Source: Hemicordylus capensis
Lineage: Eukaryota; Chordata; Lepidosauria; Squamata; Cordylidae
Assembly: GCF_027244095.1 (NCBI RefSeq)
Contig: NC_069669.1
Coordinates: 6,102,501 to 6,166,500 of the forward strand
Length of the DNA stretch: 64,000 nt
Direction: 5' to 3'
Position numbers and translations under genes: made by a program. Below the pieces are notes generated by a model that did not search any database, was not told where the DNA came from, and was given only the letters and a program-made list of their open reading frames with translations. Below are positions 35,064 through 46,966 of this stretch, piece by piece. The first letter of the stretch is position 1. Each line of letters begins with the position of its first letter.

Positions 35064-36724
35064 AAGTTCCCGGGATTTAGATCAGCAAAATATCCAATGA
35101 GTTAAACACTTACTCACCAGGACCCTGATCTGATCACCCTCCCCACAAAAAACACAAGGGATCCTGGTAATGAGTCTCTTGAATCTTGTATCTCCTTGTA
35201 TCCTGATCACCTGAAGTGATCTGCTCAGCAAGCAGGTTTCTGGGGTCGATTCTATTTTTTTAATGTGACTGCTGTGGCCCAAATCAAAGGAAGTTTCATC
35301 TAGGTCAGGGATGCACAGCTTTGGCCCTCCTGCAGAGGTTGGGCTACAACTCCCATGATTCCCAAATACTGACCACTGTGGCTGAGGATTATGGGAGCTG
35401 TAGTCCAAAACCAGCTGGAGGACCCATGCTGGGCAGCCCTTTGGGGGCAGGGTATGAAGGGCCTTCCTTCCCACCTAAGCAATGCTTAAATACCACCAAA
35501 GTTGTAATTTGCAAGTTATGTACTTTGCTTTGGAGGAAAGGACCTGGTTTTTGTTGCAATTGTTTTGCTTTCTGTCCAGTTTGTTTATTTCAAAATGAAT
35601 ACAATTAATCAATGTACATATAAGGCACACAAAGAAGATTTTTTTAAAAAATAACAATCATTAGTAAAACCATTGCACAGATTTTCAAAATTATTTGATA
35701 ATCACGACAGTAATCACATACCTGCGACCATACTACAGACTAGCTGAAAAACAGCATTATATCACATGCAATTCAGCAGTTTCAATTCTGTAATAGAGGG
35801 GTTCTTGATCCCAAATCTTGTTGGACTACAATTCCCATCATTCCCATCCACAATGGCCTTCGGCTAGGGCTGCACAACCTCAGCCTTCCAGCTGTTGCTG
35901 CTGGACTACCAACTCCCATCTTCTCTAGCCACAGTGGCAAATACCGAGGGATGATAGGAGTTGTAGTCCAACCAAATCTGGGGAGTCATGTTGGAGTATA
36001 CCTTCTGCAATAAATAATGCCACTTTTGAATTGTTTCACTAACTTGAGGTCATTAAATACATACACAGAGCAGGAGAACCTGGTGGTTAACACACATCTA
36101 AGAGGAAATATTCCTGACCCAAATGGAACTAAATGAGTTAAGAAGTTCAGGAGTAAAAATTACATTCATTGCATATGTTTATTAACTAATAATTAATTAT
36201 CCATGTATAACTATATGTAAATATTAAAAGTCCAAATGCATAATGGTCCACAAATATCTACCTATCTAAATGACCACAACTGTTCTTATAATCTAACAGA
36301 ACTTTAAAACAGAAGTATAAACTCTAACAATATTGCACGTTAATGTCTAAAATTATATGGCAGGCAATCATAAATATCTCAAAATGTCAAAAAAATTTCA
36401 ATATTCACCAATTGTCTTGGCTGTATTGCAAATCCTTTGTTCTTCTACAATTTGCAATATGAGTCAGACATGTTTCAGGATACTTCCTCTGTGACTTTTC
36501 TAAGTAACTTTTCATTCACAGAGAGCACAATTATACCATTCCAGTTCCCCTCTCTGGGGGGGAGGTGAGTTATAAATTCTCTCTGACTTTTAACTAAAAG
36601 CTCTAACAAATTTATCTTTTAAAGATTTGGTCCTTGGAGAAACTAAACACGTGCTGGATATTGGTAGCCTATGACTTGGTTAAAGAGTGGGGTTTAAAAA
36701 CAGATCAAGTAGAGGGCAAGTCCA

Positions 36725-36925
36725 AGGGTAACGGAATCACTCAGATTACCACTTTTTCAATGACTGCAGCTAAAAGCAAATTTTCAAGTTGATAGTATAA
36801 TACACACTGGCAAGAGAACATCTACAAGACCACATTTTTATGAAACCCTTAAATATTATAGGTGGTGTCAGAAACGTGCAAAACACATCAGTAACAGAAT
36901 CAGAATTTTTGGACATCACTTCTGT
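36725..36925 (+). repeat. Unclassified dispersed repeat, copy 2
   Basis: GGTAACGGAATCACTCAGAT TACCACTTTTTCAATGACTG then GGCAAGAGAACATCTAC and CAGTAACAGAATCAGAATTT, collinear with 11630-11820. Confidence 0.6.
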
Positions 36926-37384
36926 TTCTGTTACCAACGTATTTTACACTTGTCCACCCAGCTTTGGGAGCTGTTTCCAATTTCCAGTCGTGTATGAGTG
37001 AAAACCTAGATTAGAGGAGGGGAAAGTGATTGTGTGGGAAGGGAGGGCAGGCTCTGACAGCAATGTCCTACACAGCACTTTTACCAAACATATTACCAAG
37101 GTAGGCAGAAACACTATCAGAGTCTGCACCCGCCTCCCACACGATCACTTTCTCCTCCGCTGATCGAGCTTCTGTGCACAGAACTGGTTTGGCCAGTTTG
37201 GTTCAAATCCGAACCGACCCAGTTCCGGGTCACGTAATATACTTGTAAAGGGAAATCCGGCGATGATTCGCCTTTACTGGTACAGGGGTGGGGGACTGTA
37301 AGGGGCAACCAGGCGTGGCCGGTGAGACGAGGTGGGGAGAAAAAGGTAATTGGGAAGAATGATATTCAGAATTTGTTCTAAAAA

Positions 37385-37386
<2 letters not shown>

Positions 37387-37440
<54 letters not shown>
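37387..37440. repeat. (TA)n microsatellite
   Basis: About 27 uninterrupted AT/TA dinucleotides (54 bp), preceded by AAAATAC and followed by AAAATAAATAAAT. It is self-complementary. Confidence 0.95.
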
Positions 37441-37446
<6 letters not shown>

Positions 37447-37577
37447 AATAAATTATATTTTCACTGAGCATATTCCAGTGTAAAATGTAGTGCATTCAGC
37501 TGATTTCAGTGGCAGAATTGTGTATGCAAAATTTAGTATCTGTAGATCATCAATAAGTATTTTATTTCTATACTGCC

Positions 37578-37985
37578 CTTCCAAAAATGGCTCAGGGCAG
37601 TTTACACAGAGAATTAATTAATTAATTAATTAATTAATTAATTAATAAGATGGCTCCCTGTTCCCAAAGGGCTCACAATCCAAAAAGAAACATAAGATAG
37701 ACACCAGCAACAGATACTGGAGGGATGCTGTGCTGGGGGTGGAGAGGGCCAGTTACTCTCCCCCTGCTAAACAAAGAGAGCCACCATGTTAAAAGGTGCC
37801 TCTTTGCCAAGTTAGCAGGGACCAAGTTAGCAAAATGACTTTATTTTGCACAAATTCTTCAAAATACATAATAGATCAGCCTGAAATTTTGCTTATGGCT
37901 GCAGTAATTGACAAAGAGGTAACATGCCTGATTCCGTTAACCTTGGCATTGTGTGTGTATGTTTTCCAGAATCCGGTTAAATGTC
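37578..37985 (-). mobile_element. Family C element beside copy 3 of the unclassified repeat
   Basis: 37578-37812 is family C in reverse, with an expanded (ATTA)n tail (37611-37646) and GGGCTCACAATCCAAAAAGA. It adjoins 37812-37985, where the reverse-oriented unclassified repeat shows ATGGCTGCAGTAATTGACAA AGAGGTAACATGCCTGATTC. Confidence 0.6.
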
Positions 37986-38627
37986 TGCCCACAATCTGAG
38001 TCAGACCAAGGAAAAGCCTACATTTAAAATGTTTTCTCTGATCCCTGTGAGACAACGTTGCTAGTTTGCAAATCTAAGTACATTCCTGGATACTGGAAAC
38101 ACAACCCATACAGAATGTGCATAATTAGTAAATACATAAACTGATGACTCAACAATCCATCCCCATTCTAGCAATTAAACACTGCTAAAAATTTAATTAT
38201 TATAGAGTTGATACAGTGAGGCTGTGATGTGCACATGTGCACTGCCTTGGGAAAAAAGCAAGCAGATTTGGTCCTTGGAGAAATAGTCCAGCAGCATGGA
38301 AATTTCTGCCCAGTGATTCAAAATGGGCTCCTTTGTGCAGATAAAAATAGATGCAGAAATAAAACATCCTAGATATACTGCCCACTAGTGGCCTGTTCAA
38401 TAACCCACTGATGACCCAGTAACTAAATATATGCCAACTGGCATCTTCATCCAGACATTGGCATATCCAGCAGCCAGGCAGGCATGTATTTAAATCAAGG
38501 GTTACCAAGCTTTGGCACTCCAGATGTTGCTGAACTCCATCCCCAGTTACAATTTATTGTGGCTGAGAATCGTAGTTCATCAACATCTGGAGTACCACGG
38601 GTTGGGGACCCCCGATTTAGATATTTA

Positions 38628-38936
38628 GGAATATAGGAAGCAGCTGCCTTTTACTGAGTCAGGCCCTTGGTCCATCTAGCTTGGTATCGTCTACACAGAC
38701 TGGCAGCGGCTTCTCCAAGTTTGCGGGCAGCCCTACCTGGAAATGCTTCCAGGAATTGAACCTGGGGCCCTCTGCATGCAAGCAGAAGCTCGCTTCTGAT
38801 CTATGGCCTCCTCTCCTGAGGGGAATAGCTTACAGTAGACGGCACTCATGTGTCCCATCTAAATGCAAACCAAGGCAGACCCTGCTTAGCAAAGGGGACA
38901 ATTCATGCTTGCTACCATAAGACCTGCTCTCCTCCC
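38628..38936 (-). mobile_element. SINE-A, long form
   Basis: ATATAGGAAGCAGCTGCCTT through TAAATGCAAACCAAGGCAGA and GACCTGCTCTCCTCC (reversed head). Confidence 0.75.
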
Positions 38937-39924
38937 CATTGCTCTGGAGTTTCTCCTGCACAATCCCTATCGAAAGGAAAGGGACCTACACAAGAGCACG
39001 AATGGCCCGTGTGTAGGAAAAGTTCCAAATGGATAAGTGCCCCTTTGCCATCCATGAATGGCCTCTCCAAACAAAGTGTGAGAACCAGCCCCACGCCCAC
39101 CATTTAGTCAGTGGCCACCTGTAGCCACCCAGTAAGCTAGAAAATAAGAGGTAGGCAAGCTGGTTGTTCTCTAGGTCCCACTAACCCCGGAGTGCTGCCA
39201 TTTTGACTTGGTATGGAACATTCCGGAAGGCCAGTGTGTGGTAATACTTGGTTTGCAGAGACCCTGCCTCTTCCAGCTTGAGGGAGCCCCACTCATGAGA
39301 CCTTGCCTCCTGAAGGCTTGCCAAATTTTAAAGCCAATGGCAGAAATAAGGAAATGGTATGGTAAACCTTTTTCCTGCACAGGCAGAAGGCCCATTCACA
39401 TGTTAAGTTCAACACTTGTATGACGGGTGCACAGTGTCCATTGGTACAGATCTGTACACAGATGGTATTTATTTATTTATTTAACATATTTTTATACTGC
39501 CTAAAACTTACCATCTCTGGGCGGTTTACAACAAGATAAAAACCAAAGCAAAACATTAATTAAAAACAAAAATGTTGCATGCAGACCCAGAAGTACATTT
39601 CCTTTCTGTACCATGCATCTGAAGGGCCTATAACCAGGTTCACTTCTGCAACGAACCAGGTACAATCATTCACACAAACACGTGTACAAGTGTACAGACA
39701 GGTGTACACTCATACAGTATAATGTCTGAATCAGGCTAGACTCTCCCAGCTGATTCCCCGTGTTGTTGGGTCTCCCCTGATAAACCACTTGATAAAATTG
39801 ATAGGTCACATCTTGACTGAAAAAACTGAGTTCTCCTCTGAGAAGGCAGCTTTGTCCCTGACAGCTGAGGAATGTTTTGTAATTGAGACATTCAGGTGGA
39901 CCTTGTTCTCTGTGGGGATTCCAT

Positions 39925-40415
39925 TCCTGCCAGTTTCCGCGGATAACGAAACCACGGATAATGAGTCATTGAGTGGATGGGAATTGGGGGGGTTAGGTTT
40001 CTGGAGGGCAGAAAAAGTCAGAAAAAAAGGTGAAAAACAACAGAAATAATTAAAATAAAGTGCTGTCCCATGCTCTGCATGTCTCCATCTGTCCAGCAAT
40101 GCCCCCCAAAACTGCTAATTTGTCCAAATTTCTGTGAAAAATCATGGGGGTGGGGATTCTTGGTTTTTTAACCAGAAGAGCCACAAAATGGCTCCTTTAA
40201 GCAAAACTGCATGCAGAAGGTCCCATCCTCCTTGGAAGATGAGCGGGATATAAATGTAAAAAATAAATAACAAAAATGGCAGCAAGAATGACCTCGGAGG
40301 TCATTTCTGGCCACCTTGGAACCACAGATAAGTGGGTTTTAACCCTTTCGTATCCACGAATATTGAGGTTGGGTGTATATTCTCCAACCGCGAACCGCGA
40401 ATGACGAGGCTTGCC
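39925..40415 (-). mobile_element. Tigger-like element ending at the MPV17L stop codon
   Basis: The left side has CGCGGATAACGAAACCACGG ATAATGAG. The right side has TATTGAGGTTGGGTGTATAT, AACCGCGAACCGCGAATGAC and GAGGCTTGCC. Shared interior words (GAGCCACAAAATGG, GGTCATTTCTGGCC) tie it to 34830-35063. A Sauria SINE tail is nested at about 40205-40270. Confidence 0.6.
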
Positions 40416-40420
40416 CGTAA

Positions 40421-40600
40421 CTATTTCCCCGGGGATCTCTGGTCTGCGTCGGTGTCCTCTCCTCTGAACAACATGAAAACCGATCTGGCCGTTCCGTCCC
40501 CACTTTGTTGTGAGAAGCACAGGAAAGTCGCCCAGATGAAACCACACAAGCCAGTATACGCGGTCCTCAGGTGCACGGGGACCAGGCTGAAGTTCGACAG
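40421..40600 (-). CDS. MPV17L: MPV17L last coding exon
   Basis: Acceptor TTTCCCAAATAG, then LSNFSLVPVHLRTAYTGLCG FIWATFLCFSQQSGDGTARS VFMLFRGEDTDADQRSPGK and TAG (40423-40421). Counted from GDGT to the end, the tail has the same length as I recall for human. A longer open frame at 40197-40619 is this exon read in the wrong frame. Confidence 0.92.
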   Translation of the reverse strand: MSNFSLVPVHLRTAYTGLCGFIWATFLCFSQQSGDGTARSVFMLFRGEDTDADQRSPGK

Positions 40601-43600
40601 CTATTTGGGAAAGAAGCAAATGTGAGTGAAAGCTCCAGAGAACTATGACGGTCCCTATCCTGCAAACTTTTTAGGGACGATTCCAACAGGTAGCAAGGGG
40701 GAGAAGGCGCTCTCCCCCCCCCCCAAACATCTCCTGCTCTCCCATCCACCAGATTGGAACTTCACAGGAAAGTGTCAGACAATTCAGGCATATGATCCTA
40801 CAACTTTAATTTTTACAACTTTCTCCCCTCCTGGGCCTTGCCTCCGCGACCCGTCCTCTTGGGTGCGCCTCGGCCAATCAGCTGGGCGCTGGGACGCACA
40901 TTCCAAGGCACACCCAGGAGAATTATATATAGAGATTTTAAAAGCCTCTTGTTCAAAGCAGTCTAATTCACTCACTCTACTCCAGAACAAGCAGCAGAAG
41001 CCACTGCAGCCTGGTAGAGAGGAGACTAACATTTCAAGCTCCGATTCCATCCCCTAAGGCTACATGGGAAGCCGCCTTTTACTGAGTCAGGCCACTGGTC
41101 CGTCTAGCTCAGTATTGTCTGCACTGACTGGCAGCAGCTTCTCCAAGGTTTTAGGCAGGAATTTTTTCTTCGCCTGATCTGGAGATACTGCCAGGGATTT
41201 AACCTGGGACCTTGTGCATGCTAAGCAGATGCTCTTCCACTGAGCTACGGCCCCATCCCAAAAGATAGGAACCTAGGAAGCTGTCAGACCCTTGCTCTAT
41301 CTAGCTCAGGCTTGCCTGCTTTGACTGGCAGCAGTTTTCCCAGAAGGAGTCTTTCCCAGGCTTACCTGGAGATGCCTGCATGCAAAGCAGATGCTAAGCA
41401 GATGCAAAGCAGATGCAAGAGCAAGATCAGTCCAAGGAGTATCCCTTTTGGTTTGAACTAAAGCATCGTTCTGCATTATGTACAAACTTTGGAAGCTGCC
41501 TTATACTGAGTCAGCCCCTTGGTCCACCTAGCTCAGGACTGCCTACTCTGACTGGCAGCGGCTCTCCAAGGTTTCAGTCAGGAGCCTTTCGCAGCCCTAC
41601 CTGCAGACGCTGCCAGGGCCTGAACCAAGCACCTTCTACATGCCAAGCAGATGCTCCCATCCCCTAAGCTTACATAGAAAACTGCCTTATCTCAAGTCAG
41701 ACCATTGGTCCATGCGGCACAATATTGCCTACTCTGACCGGCAGCAGCTCTCCAAGGGTCCAGACAGATATTACCTAGCCGTGCTTGGAAATGCCAGAGA
41801 TTCACCCTGGGACCTTCTACATGCAAAGCAGATCTTCTCCGCTTTTAACAAACTTTCCAGGTCATATGGATTTCTTTTACCGATAGGTTTTGAACTATCA
41901 GGCCAGAAAGATGAGACATCCCTCAACGTTGCCAGGTTCTGCTTGATTGCCAATAAAATCCAGCATGTGTTCTGCACAGGGTACAGGATACGACATTGTT
42001 TGTGTGTGACTGTATTATGTCGAATTGCTCCCCTTTCTCTAAGCTGCACGGGGTTATTTGCTGGTCTGTGACTGATAAAGTTCACAATAAAGATTGACTG
42101 ATTGATTGCAAAGCAGATGCTGCACTTCAGCGCTTTCCCTAGTGATTGTTTTTTTGCTGGGTTTTTAATTTTATTTTTTTAAATCTTAGTAGATAAAATA
42201 TATTTTTAAAATAACTTTAAAATTATTAAAATAATGTTAAGAATTTGTTTTGAGTAAATATTTAACGCTGTGACCTGCTCACTGCAGTGTCTGAACTCTG
42301 CGTGCCACCCCATGTCTGGTTATCAAGCCACACAATTTCAAGTAAATGGGGAAGTGTTTGGAGGAGGTGGCTAGGAAAAAATAAACACTTCCACTTTCAA
42401 GGCCAAGGGAGGGGAGAAGCAATTAGAAGGCTAAATCAATGGCTTTATTGGCTTGGCTTCCCACTCAGGGTGTAGGCTGCTGCCGGACTGTGACTGCTGC
42501 CTTGGGCATTCCAGTGATGGGACCAACAGTGGAGAGAACTATTTGAAACAAGTACTGACCTGCAACAAAATTTTGCAGTATATCCCTGGTATGCATATGT
42601 TACCTGAGCCTGTGCCTGGTGGAGGTTTTAGGCAATTTCCCCTCTCAGAAGGGGTTGTGACTGTCTCGAGGGAGTATTCTCTAAGCTGAGAAACGCCCTG
42701 CTCTTTTTGTTCAAACCCTCCTTCCTCCCATCCTAGCCACTGAGTTCCATTAGCTCCACCCCCTGTTTGTCTGTTAACTGCCCTCTGAGTGCACAAACAT
42801 TCCATCTCATTTATACTGGGGCAGTCTGGGGATGGAGAGTGCCCCCTTAGGGGATTTTCTCTTCAGATTTTTGTGAAACCAATGTATCTGCGGGATACCT
42901 CAAGTCTGCTGGTGCTCCAGTTATGTCTTCATAAGGATCATAACATTTCCAGCTCTTTTGGAAATAGACAATCTTATCAGATAAGACAAAAGGTTCCTGG
43001 CTGTTTTTACAACCTGAGATCCGGCTGCAGGAACAAATAATTTGGCTATGATGGTAATGCATTTAGCCAACTCTTAGGTCCTGCTGCCCATGTTTTCCTC
43101 AGCCAGAGTTTCTGTGGTAGAAGAAAGACACATTTGAAACTTACCTGAACAAAAGGCCAGTACATCAACCCCGTCTGAAAAGAGAACAATTGCTCGATCA
43201 TTGTTATGCATGAAGAAACAGGGAGAAAGCATTTTTGGAGAACTCTTGAGTCACACACACGCCCACGAAGCGCACGTGTGCCAGTCAGCTGACATCGTTC
43301 TGATTGTCTAAAGCTTGTTTAAGGAAAGAGCATCCGTTATCAGCGAAAATATTAAAAATGAAGGTGTCAGAGATTAGAATTTTTGCTCAGGCATAAGCAT
43401 GCATTGAGGGAGTGGAGAAAAATCCACCCTTGAGTAGTGTTTAATTATTTCCTTTTACGGCACAACAGGTTGTTTTTGCCTCCTTAATCTCGCACACAAA
43501 GAGCAGCAGAGAGACATTATGAAGAGGAGAACAGCAGTCCACCAGGACAACGTGACACCTGATATGTTAGCACATTTGCCAGATGGGTGAACAAATGTTT

Positions 43601-46600
43601 AAAGGAATGAATGCTCCCTTTGGCTGTGAATGAGAAATACCTCGGAATGACATACTCATTTCGCACCTGCGAGGCTCTCTGCCTTGCACACGTAATACTT
43701 TTGCACACGGAGGCTGAGGTTACATAAATTATCCGTGGTTGGAAAGGTCAACCGGAGAACGGTGAAACGGGAAGTCAAAGTGACAGAGGAGCCTGTAGCG
43801 GCCTATTCCCCTCAAGAAAATTCCAGGCCCCTTACCGCTTCCTATGCTGGAATCACAACATTCTCCCAACTTGTGTATTATTTAATTTATTTATGTGATG
43901 TATATACCACCTGACTCCAAAGGCTCTAGGTGGATGACAAACATAAACACACCCACCAAAAAAGACAAACTGTGAAAACAATTTAAAACATGCAAAGGTT
44001 ACGAAAAGGCTGGCTTTAAAAAAAAAGTGTCTGAAGGACTCTTTCAAAGGCTGACAAAGATGTTATGCCACGGATATCTATAGGGAACATAAGAACAGCC
44101 CTGTTGGATCAGGCCCAAGGAGGCCCATCTAGTCCAGCATCCTGTTTCGCACAGTGGCCCACCAGATGCTGCTGTAAGCCACAGGCAGGGGTTGAGGGCG
44201 TGCCCTCTCTCCTGCCATTGCTCCCCTGCAACTGGTACTCAGGGATCCTGCCTCTGAGGATGTCTGAGGATGTCTTTGCTGATCCTGCCTCTGAGGCTGG
44301 AGGTGGCCCACAGCCCTCCGACTAGTAGCCATTGATAGACCTCTCCTCCATGAAGTCATCCCAACCCCTCTTAAAGCTATCCAGGTTGTTGGCTGGGAAC
44401 ACATTCCACAGCTCAGGAGCGACTACAGAGAAGGCCCAATCCTGAGTCACCGCCAGACGAGCCGGAGCCAGACCTCTCTCAATGAACTTAATGAGGCGCT
44501 TCACACGACACGTGCAAAGCGCTTTGCGGGGTTCTGCGGGGAGAGCAAGCTTAGCCCGCTCTCCCCACAGATGAGCAGCCACTTGTAGCCGCCTACACGG
44601 ATCGGTCGCCCACACGGCTGCCAGCTCCGTCACAGAGCCGGTGGGGGCCCCCAGAAGTTCCAGGATCCTGGAGAGACCCCCGAGCCCTGATCTGGTATGA
44701 CCCAAGTCATTCCAGCTTGGAATCAGTGGGGTTTGCCAATCCCAATTTGTAGAATATTACAGTCTGGTACAGACATGGGTTAGTGTGTGGTAGTTCAAGC
44801 TGTGGAAGAGCTAGAGATGGATTGATTGATACATTTATGCCCTGCTCTTTCTCTGAGGAGCCCAAGGTGGCGTACACGTTTATCCTCACAACAACCCTGT
44901 GAAAAAGGTTAAGCTGAGAGAGGTGGCTGGCCCAGAGTAAGGGTGTGCATGGACCGTTTGGCGTGGTTCGGTCCAAATTTAGATCGAACCATGCCAAAGT
45001 GAACCGGCCCGGTTGAACTGATTGGCTGGGTCAGTCGGTTCAACGAACCAGCTCGAACCGGCCTGGTTCGTGATTGAACTGGTTCTGCACATCCCTAGCC
45101 CAGCCACCCAATGAGTTCCATGGCTGAAGGGGGATTTGAGCTCAAGTTTCCCAGGTCCTAGTCCAAAACTCTAACCACGATGCCATGCTGGAAGGAGTGG
45201 ATGACCTTTGGTTGCTTGCCAGCTCTGTTTCTCTAATTGAACAATGACATCAGAATTAATGCAGCATTGAACTTGCCTTATATGTATTCCAGAACTTCTG
45301 TCTGCAGTCTGAGAAAATGTCCTCTTTCCCCTGGAGGACACTCATGCCTAGTCACAAAACAGTTTAGATCAGAACAACAGGAACACTACATTACCCTTCT
45401 TCCCATTGCATTTTATCTAAAGTTAACATTTCAGAATCAAAGCTTTTTTCCTATCATGTCTGGAATAAGGTGGGAGATCCTTTTTAATATACCTGTTTCC
45501 AAAAACCCCATCCCCAAACAGCTGGGTTGTCCGTTTGCTATATCTGCAAGAAATTTCTTCCACTGAACCCAGAGCGTAAAGAGACACCCATGTATTTTGT
45601 AGTTGCCACTTAAAAATAATCTGCTCAAATCACATGAGAAGCTGGCTCTTTCAGGCTTCAGTCATATTATGACGCATCAAAGGCAACTGCAGGAAAAGTG
45701 GGGGCGGATGGTAACATGGGACGTATAACCCATAATCCCATGCCTTATAGTTATTCCCATTTAGACCATGCATACAACCGCTTTGGTCAACCTTAACAAA
45801 TATGATAGGTTCCTGGTTTGGTTTCTTGCAAGAGGTTCTGACCATACAGTTTCCGCTCTAATTAAATATGACACCAACACTGGTATAGGTTGCCGGGGAG
45901 GGGGCACTGAGCAATCCACCCACCCCCACTAATTATTAGAAGCTGCATATACCATTGGTGTATCTAACTCATTACTGTCTACGATGATCGGCAACAACAA
46001 GGAGCCCTTCTCAACCCTACCTGGAGATGTCAGGGTTCGAGCCTTGAACCTTCTGCAGACAAAAGAGATGCTCTTCCACTGAGCTAAAGCCCCATCCCCT
46101 AACAGGAACCTGCCTTATACCAAGTCGGACCACTGGTCCATTTAGCTCAGCCTTGTCTCCACGGACTGGCAGCAGCTCTCCGACGTTTCAGGCAGGGATC
46201 TTTCCCAGCCCTACCTGGAGATGCTGCCAGGGATTGAACCTGGGACCACAGATGCTCTCCCACTGAGCTATGGCCCCATCCCCAAAAGACAGGAGCATAG
46301 GAAGCTGCCATGTGACAGACCTGCCAACTGTGACCGACCATGGGTCTATCTAGCTCTCAGTATTGTCTACGCTGATTGGCAGCAGTTCTCCGAGGATGCA
46401 GGCAGGAGTCTTTCCCAGCCCTACCTGGAGATGCTGCCCGGGATTGCACCTGGGGCCTTCTGCATGCAAAACGGATGCTCTACCACTGACGGGGAACATC
46501 TTTTACGTCCAAATCAGCAGCTCCAGGGCGTAGAAGAAGGAAGGGTTCTCCTCCTGACCGGGACGGAACCCGGGACCCCGTGCATGCATGCCAGCGGCGG

Positions 46601-46966
46601 CGGCGGCTGCTCCTCCCCACCATCCGAAGCGCTGCCTGCTCCGTCAGGACAGGCGGCGGACTCACCGGTGTAGAAGGCCAGCACGGCCACGGGGGCGCCC
46701 ACCAGCTGGTCGCACAGCACCTTGGCCAGCACGGCGGCGGGCGCCCGGCCGGGCAAGAGGCGCTCCAGCGCCCGGAGCCAGACGTAGTTGAAGTTGCCGT
46801 GGAAGGTCAGCGCCACCAGCGCCACGCGCCGCGTCTGCGCCCAGTCGGCCACCGGCCGGCGCCGGAGCCGCTGCTGCGCCGCGTCGCCCGCCGCGAAGAG
46901 CGCCCCGTAGAGGGCCACGTTGCACAGCCAGGGCCGCCGCCGCACCAGGCGGCCCAGCTGCGCCAT
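40421..46966 (-). CDS. MPV17L: MPV17L, Mpv17-like membrane protein, complete coding region, four exons
   Basis: Exons 46966-46666, 45347-45277, 43174-43145 and 40600-40421 total 582 nt and give 193 residues; human is 196. Conserved landmarks in order are QTRRVALVALTFHGNFNYVW, LPGRAPAAVLAKVLCDQLVG, MSVLQGKEDIF, QKFWNTY, GLMYWPFVQ, NFSLVPV and LRTAYTGLCGFIWATFLCFS with QQSGDGT. Mpv17/PMP22-family proteins have four membrane segments. Human MPV17L isoforms are placed in peroxisomes or mitochondria and linked to handling of reactive oxygen species. The hydrophobic stretches near residues 15-30, 48-65 and 82-100, and across exons 3-4, fit. Exon 2 ends in a GC donor; the other introns are GT-AG. 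The GC-rich first exon encodes an Arg/Ala-rich N-terminus that differs from mammals. Confidence 0.94.
41060..41845 (-). mobile_element. Cluster of four SINE-A short copies (MPV17L intron 3)
   Basis: Copies at about 41060-41258, 41264-41411, 41490-41660 and 41669-41845 all run from the tail (TACTGAGTCAGGCC and variants) to the reversed tRNA head (GCAGATGCTCTTCCACTGAG in the first). None has the 5S-like head. Confidence 0.7.
41846..42107 (+). mobile_element. Non-LTR retrotransposon 3' end
   Basis: The reading frame ends NVARFCLIANKIQHVF, a phrase type seen at the C-terminus of squamate LINE proteins. It is followed by a 3'UTR with CACAATAAAGATTGACTGAT TGATTG (poly(A)-like signal and short tandem tail). 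Confidence 0.5.
42560..43000 (+). repeat. Dispersed repeat, copy 2 (unclassified)
   Basis: Collinear with 4130-4600: TGGTATGCATATGTTACCTG, GAGGGAGTATTCTCTAAGCT, CACTGAGTTCCATTAGCTCC, TGTCTGTTAACTGCC and CAGCTCTTTTGGAAATAGAC. It lies in MPV17L intron 3, about 150 bp from the microexon acceptor's downstream side. Confidence 0.6.
43145..43174 (-). CDS. MPV17L: MPV17L coding exon 3, 30-bp microexon
   Basis: Acceptor TTCTCTTTTCAG, ten codons TGLMYWPFVQ, donor GTAAGT. Its phase fits exons 2 and 4, and the peptide carries the family's invariant YWP motif. Confidence 0.93.
43866..44710 (-). mobile_element. LINE 3' regions, antisense (CR1-type)
   Basis: 43866-44050 is a tail like that at 21530 (TGATGTATATACCACCTGAC). 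44089-44710 starts with the reversed end CATAAGAACAGCCCTGTTGG ATCAGGCCCAAGG and continues through GTTGGCTGGGAACACATTCC ACAGCTCAGGAGC, a CR1-like 3'UTR. A shorter relative of the second part lies at 47471-47640. Confidence 0.6.
44818..45195 (-). mobile_element. Sauria SINE split by a hAT-like MITE
   Basis: Antisense: TGAGGAGCCCAAGGTGGCGT, ACAACCCTGTGAAAAAGG, CTGGCCCAGAG | CAGCCACCCAATGAGTTCCA and CCTAGTCCAAAACTCTAACC. The interruption is the MITE at 44938-45097. Confidence 0.85.
44938..45097. mobile_element. hAT-like MITE with GAACCGG-rich palindromic interior
   Basis: 160 bp. Ends TAAGGGTGTGCA and TGCACATCCCTA share the terminal motif of the element at 16596. Flanks GCCCAGAG and GCCCAGCC match 6/8. 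The interior is rich in GGTTCG/CGAACC words and has nothing in common with the AAATTTG-rich interior at 16596. Confidence 0.82.
45277..45347 (-). CDS. MPV17L: MPV17L coding exon 2, GC donor
   Basis: Acceptor GTTTTGTGACTAG, completion of Gly101, then MSVLQGKEDIFSDCRQKFWN TYK. It ends TATAAG before GCAAGT. AAG|GCAAGT is the textbook context of GC-AG introns, and no GT donor nearby keeps the frame. Confidence 0.88.
45940..46490 (-). mobile_element. Cluster of three SINE-A short copies beside MPV17L exon 1
   Basis: Copies at about 45940-46095, 46100-46276 and 46285-46490. Each ends in a reversed tRNA head such as GCTCTTCCACTGAGCTAAAG CCCCATCCC. They fill the intron up to about 175 bp from the exon 1 donor. 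Confidence 0.72.

Larger units (their letters stand above)
29221..40420. other. Intergenic region between BMERB1 promoter and MPV17L 3' end
   Basis: About 11 kb without a supported exon. Besides the listed elements it holds a SINE-B head fragment (32780-32852, -), (AC)n and (GT)n tracts at 33590 and 33724, an AT-rich, largely unrecognised stretch at 35600-36700, and MITE halves at 35300-35445, 35860-35995 and 38498-38610. Downstream sequence of MPV17L must lie on its right side. Confidence 0.55.

Noticed and set aside
40197-40619. 140-codon minus frame over MPV17L exon 4
   Set aside because: It is the real exon read in another frame. The true frame starts at the acceptor and ends at 40421.
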